Of a DNA stretch of 48,644 nt, positions 48,375 to 48,644 are shown in pieces (the first letter of the stretch is position 1; every line of letters begins with the position of its first letter). The position numbers and the translations under genes were made by a program. Under the pieces are notes generated by a model. The model did not search any database, had not been told where the DNA came from, and worked only from the letters and a program-made list of their open reading frames with translations. Source of the stretch: Nonomuraea sp. MG754425 (GTDB lineage: Bacteria > Actinomycetota > Actinomycetes > Streptosporangiales > Streptosporangiaceae); assembly GCF_021699195.1 (NCBI RefSeq), contig NZ_SSXE01000055.1:1-48644 (forward strand), in the 5' to 3' direction.

Positions 48375-48644
48375 TCACTGGATGGGGACCTGGAGGTCGC
48401 GGAACGGGCCGATCTTGACCTGGAGGGTGTCGGGGGTGTCGGGCAGGGCGAAGAGGTTCCAGAACTCGCGGGTCTGGCCCGGTGCGAACTTCTCGGTGCT
48501 GATGCGGACGCCGGAGACGTCGGTGCAGGCGCAGTAGAAGTCGGTGCCGTTGTCGGTGGGGACTTCCAGGCGGCCGGGCAGGTACTGGCGGCGGGCGGCG
48601 GCGTCGGTGACGCGGACGTTGCTGGCGGCCTGGTACTTGTAGGC
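48375..48644 (-). CDS. Unknown, probably exported protein (5' part beyond window edge)
   Basis: The last 89 residues of a minus-strand gene are visible, ending in FRDLQVPIQ before the stop at 48375. The segment is rich in beta-strand patterns (RLEVPTDNGTDFYCACTDVSG, then TLQVKIGPF) and has a CAC cysteine pair, as in extracellular Ig-like domains of actinomycete lipoproteins. The start and any signal peptide are outside the window, so location and family are not settled. It converges on the UvrA-like gene with 49 bases between stops. Confidence 0.6.
   Translation of the reverse strand, partial: AYKYQAASNVRVTDAAARRQYLPGRLEVPTDNGTDFYCACTDVSGVRISTEKFAPGQTREFWNLFALPDTPDTLQVKIGPFRDLQVPIQ

Overview
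The window is high-GC actinomycete DNA: strong G/C bias at third codon positions, frequent GTG starts, ATGA/GTGA stop-start overlaps, TetR, MarR and ECF regulators, and many secondary-metabolism enzymes. The gene families fit a Streptosporangiales-type genus (for example Nonomuraea or Streptosporangium); the genus is inference. No rRNA, tRNA, CRISPR array or intact insertion sequence was seen.

Bases 1-17331, minus strand. The main feature is a tightly coupled operon of about 15.4 kb, read from 17331 down to 1941, that looks like the gene cluster of a ribosomally made, modified peptide (RiPP). It starts with a 44-residue candidate precursor ending in AEYNYQAQ. A perfect 9-bp hairpin follows, then an MFS exporter, a flavin-dependent halogenase, two paralogous TPR proteins, two HExxH enzymes of the peptide beta-hydroxylase type, a ThiF/E1-like adenylating enzyme with an RRE-like N-terminus, a PreP-like M16 peptidase, a third HExxH enzyme, a SAM methyltransferase, a flavin reductase (likely partner of the halogenase) and a cation:proton antiporter. 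Many of these genes overlap by 4-19 bases. An ABC exporter, cut by the left edge, lies downstream on the same strand. The likely logic is: precursor bound by the ThiF N-terminal domain, side chains hydroxylated and halogenated, possible C-terminal activation or methylation, leader removal by the M16 enzyme, export by the MFS and/or ABC protein. I do not recognise this gene combination as a described RiPP class.

Bases 17332-30657. Two unknown minus-strand genes (a membrane-anchored protein and a DUF4236 protein) flank the operon's upstream region. Then come a beta-trefoil/aerolysin-like candidate toxin, a saccharopine-dehydrogenase-like protein divergent from a TetR regulator with clear operators, a Tat-exported clan-A glycoside hydrolase, two coupled SDR genes (one with a ruined active site) divergent from another TetR regulator, a KstD-like flavoprotein and a secreted beta-propeller protein.

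Bases 30971-38992. A membrane protein with a repeated CX4C ectodomain, a STAND ATPase without the usual C-terminal HTH, a stand-alone MurE with intact catalytic motifs, and a cytokinin-dehydrogenase-like flavoprotein.

Bases 39048-48644. A methyltransferase; a roughly 1-kb patch of truncated genes (MarR, zinc-binding dehydrogenase, probable alpha/beta hydrolase); a DoxX-like membrane protein; an NDH-2-like oxidoreductase divergent from an ECF41/SigJ-type sigma factor with two matched divergent candidate promoters; a cytochrome P450; a recombinase-like remnant; a UvrA-like ABC-F-type drug-resistance/repair protein; and the 3' end of a secreted-type protein cut by the right edge.
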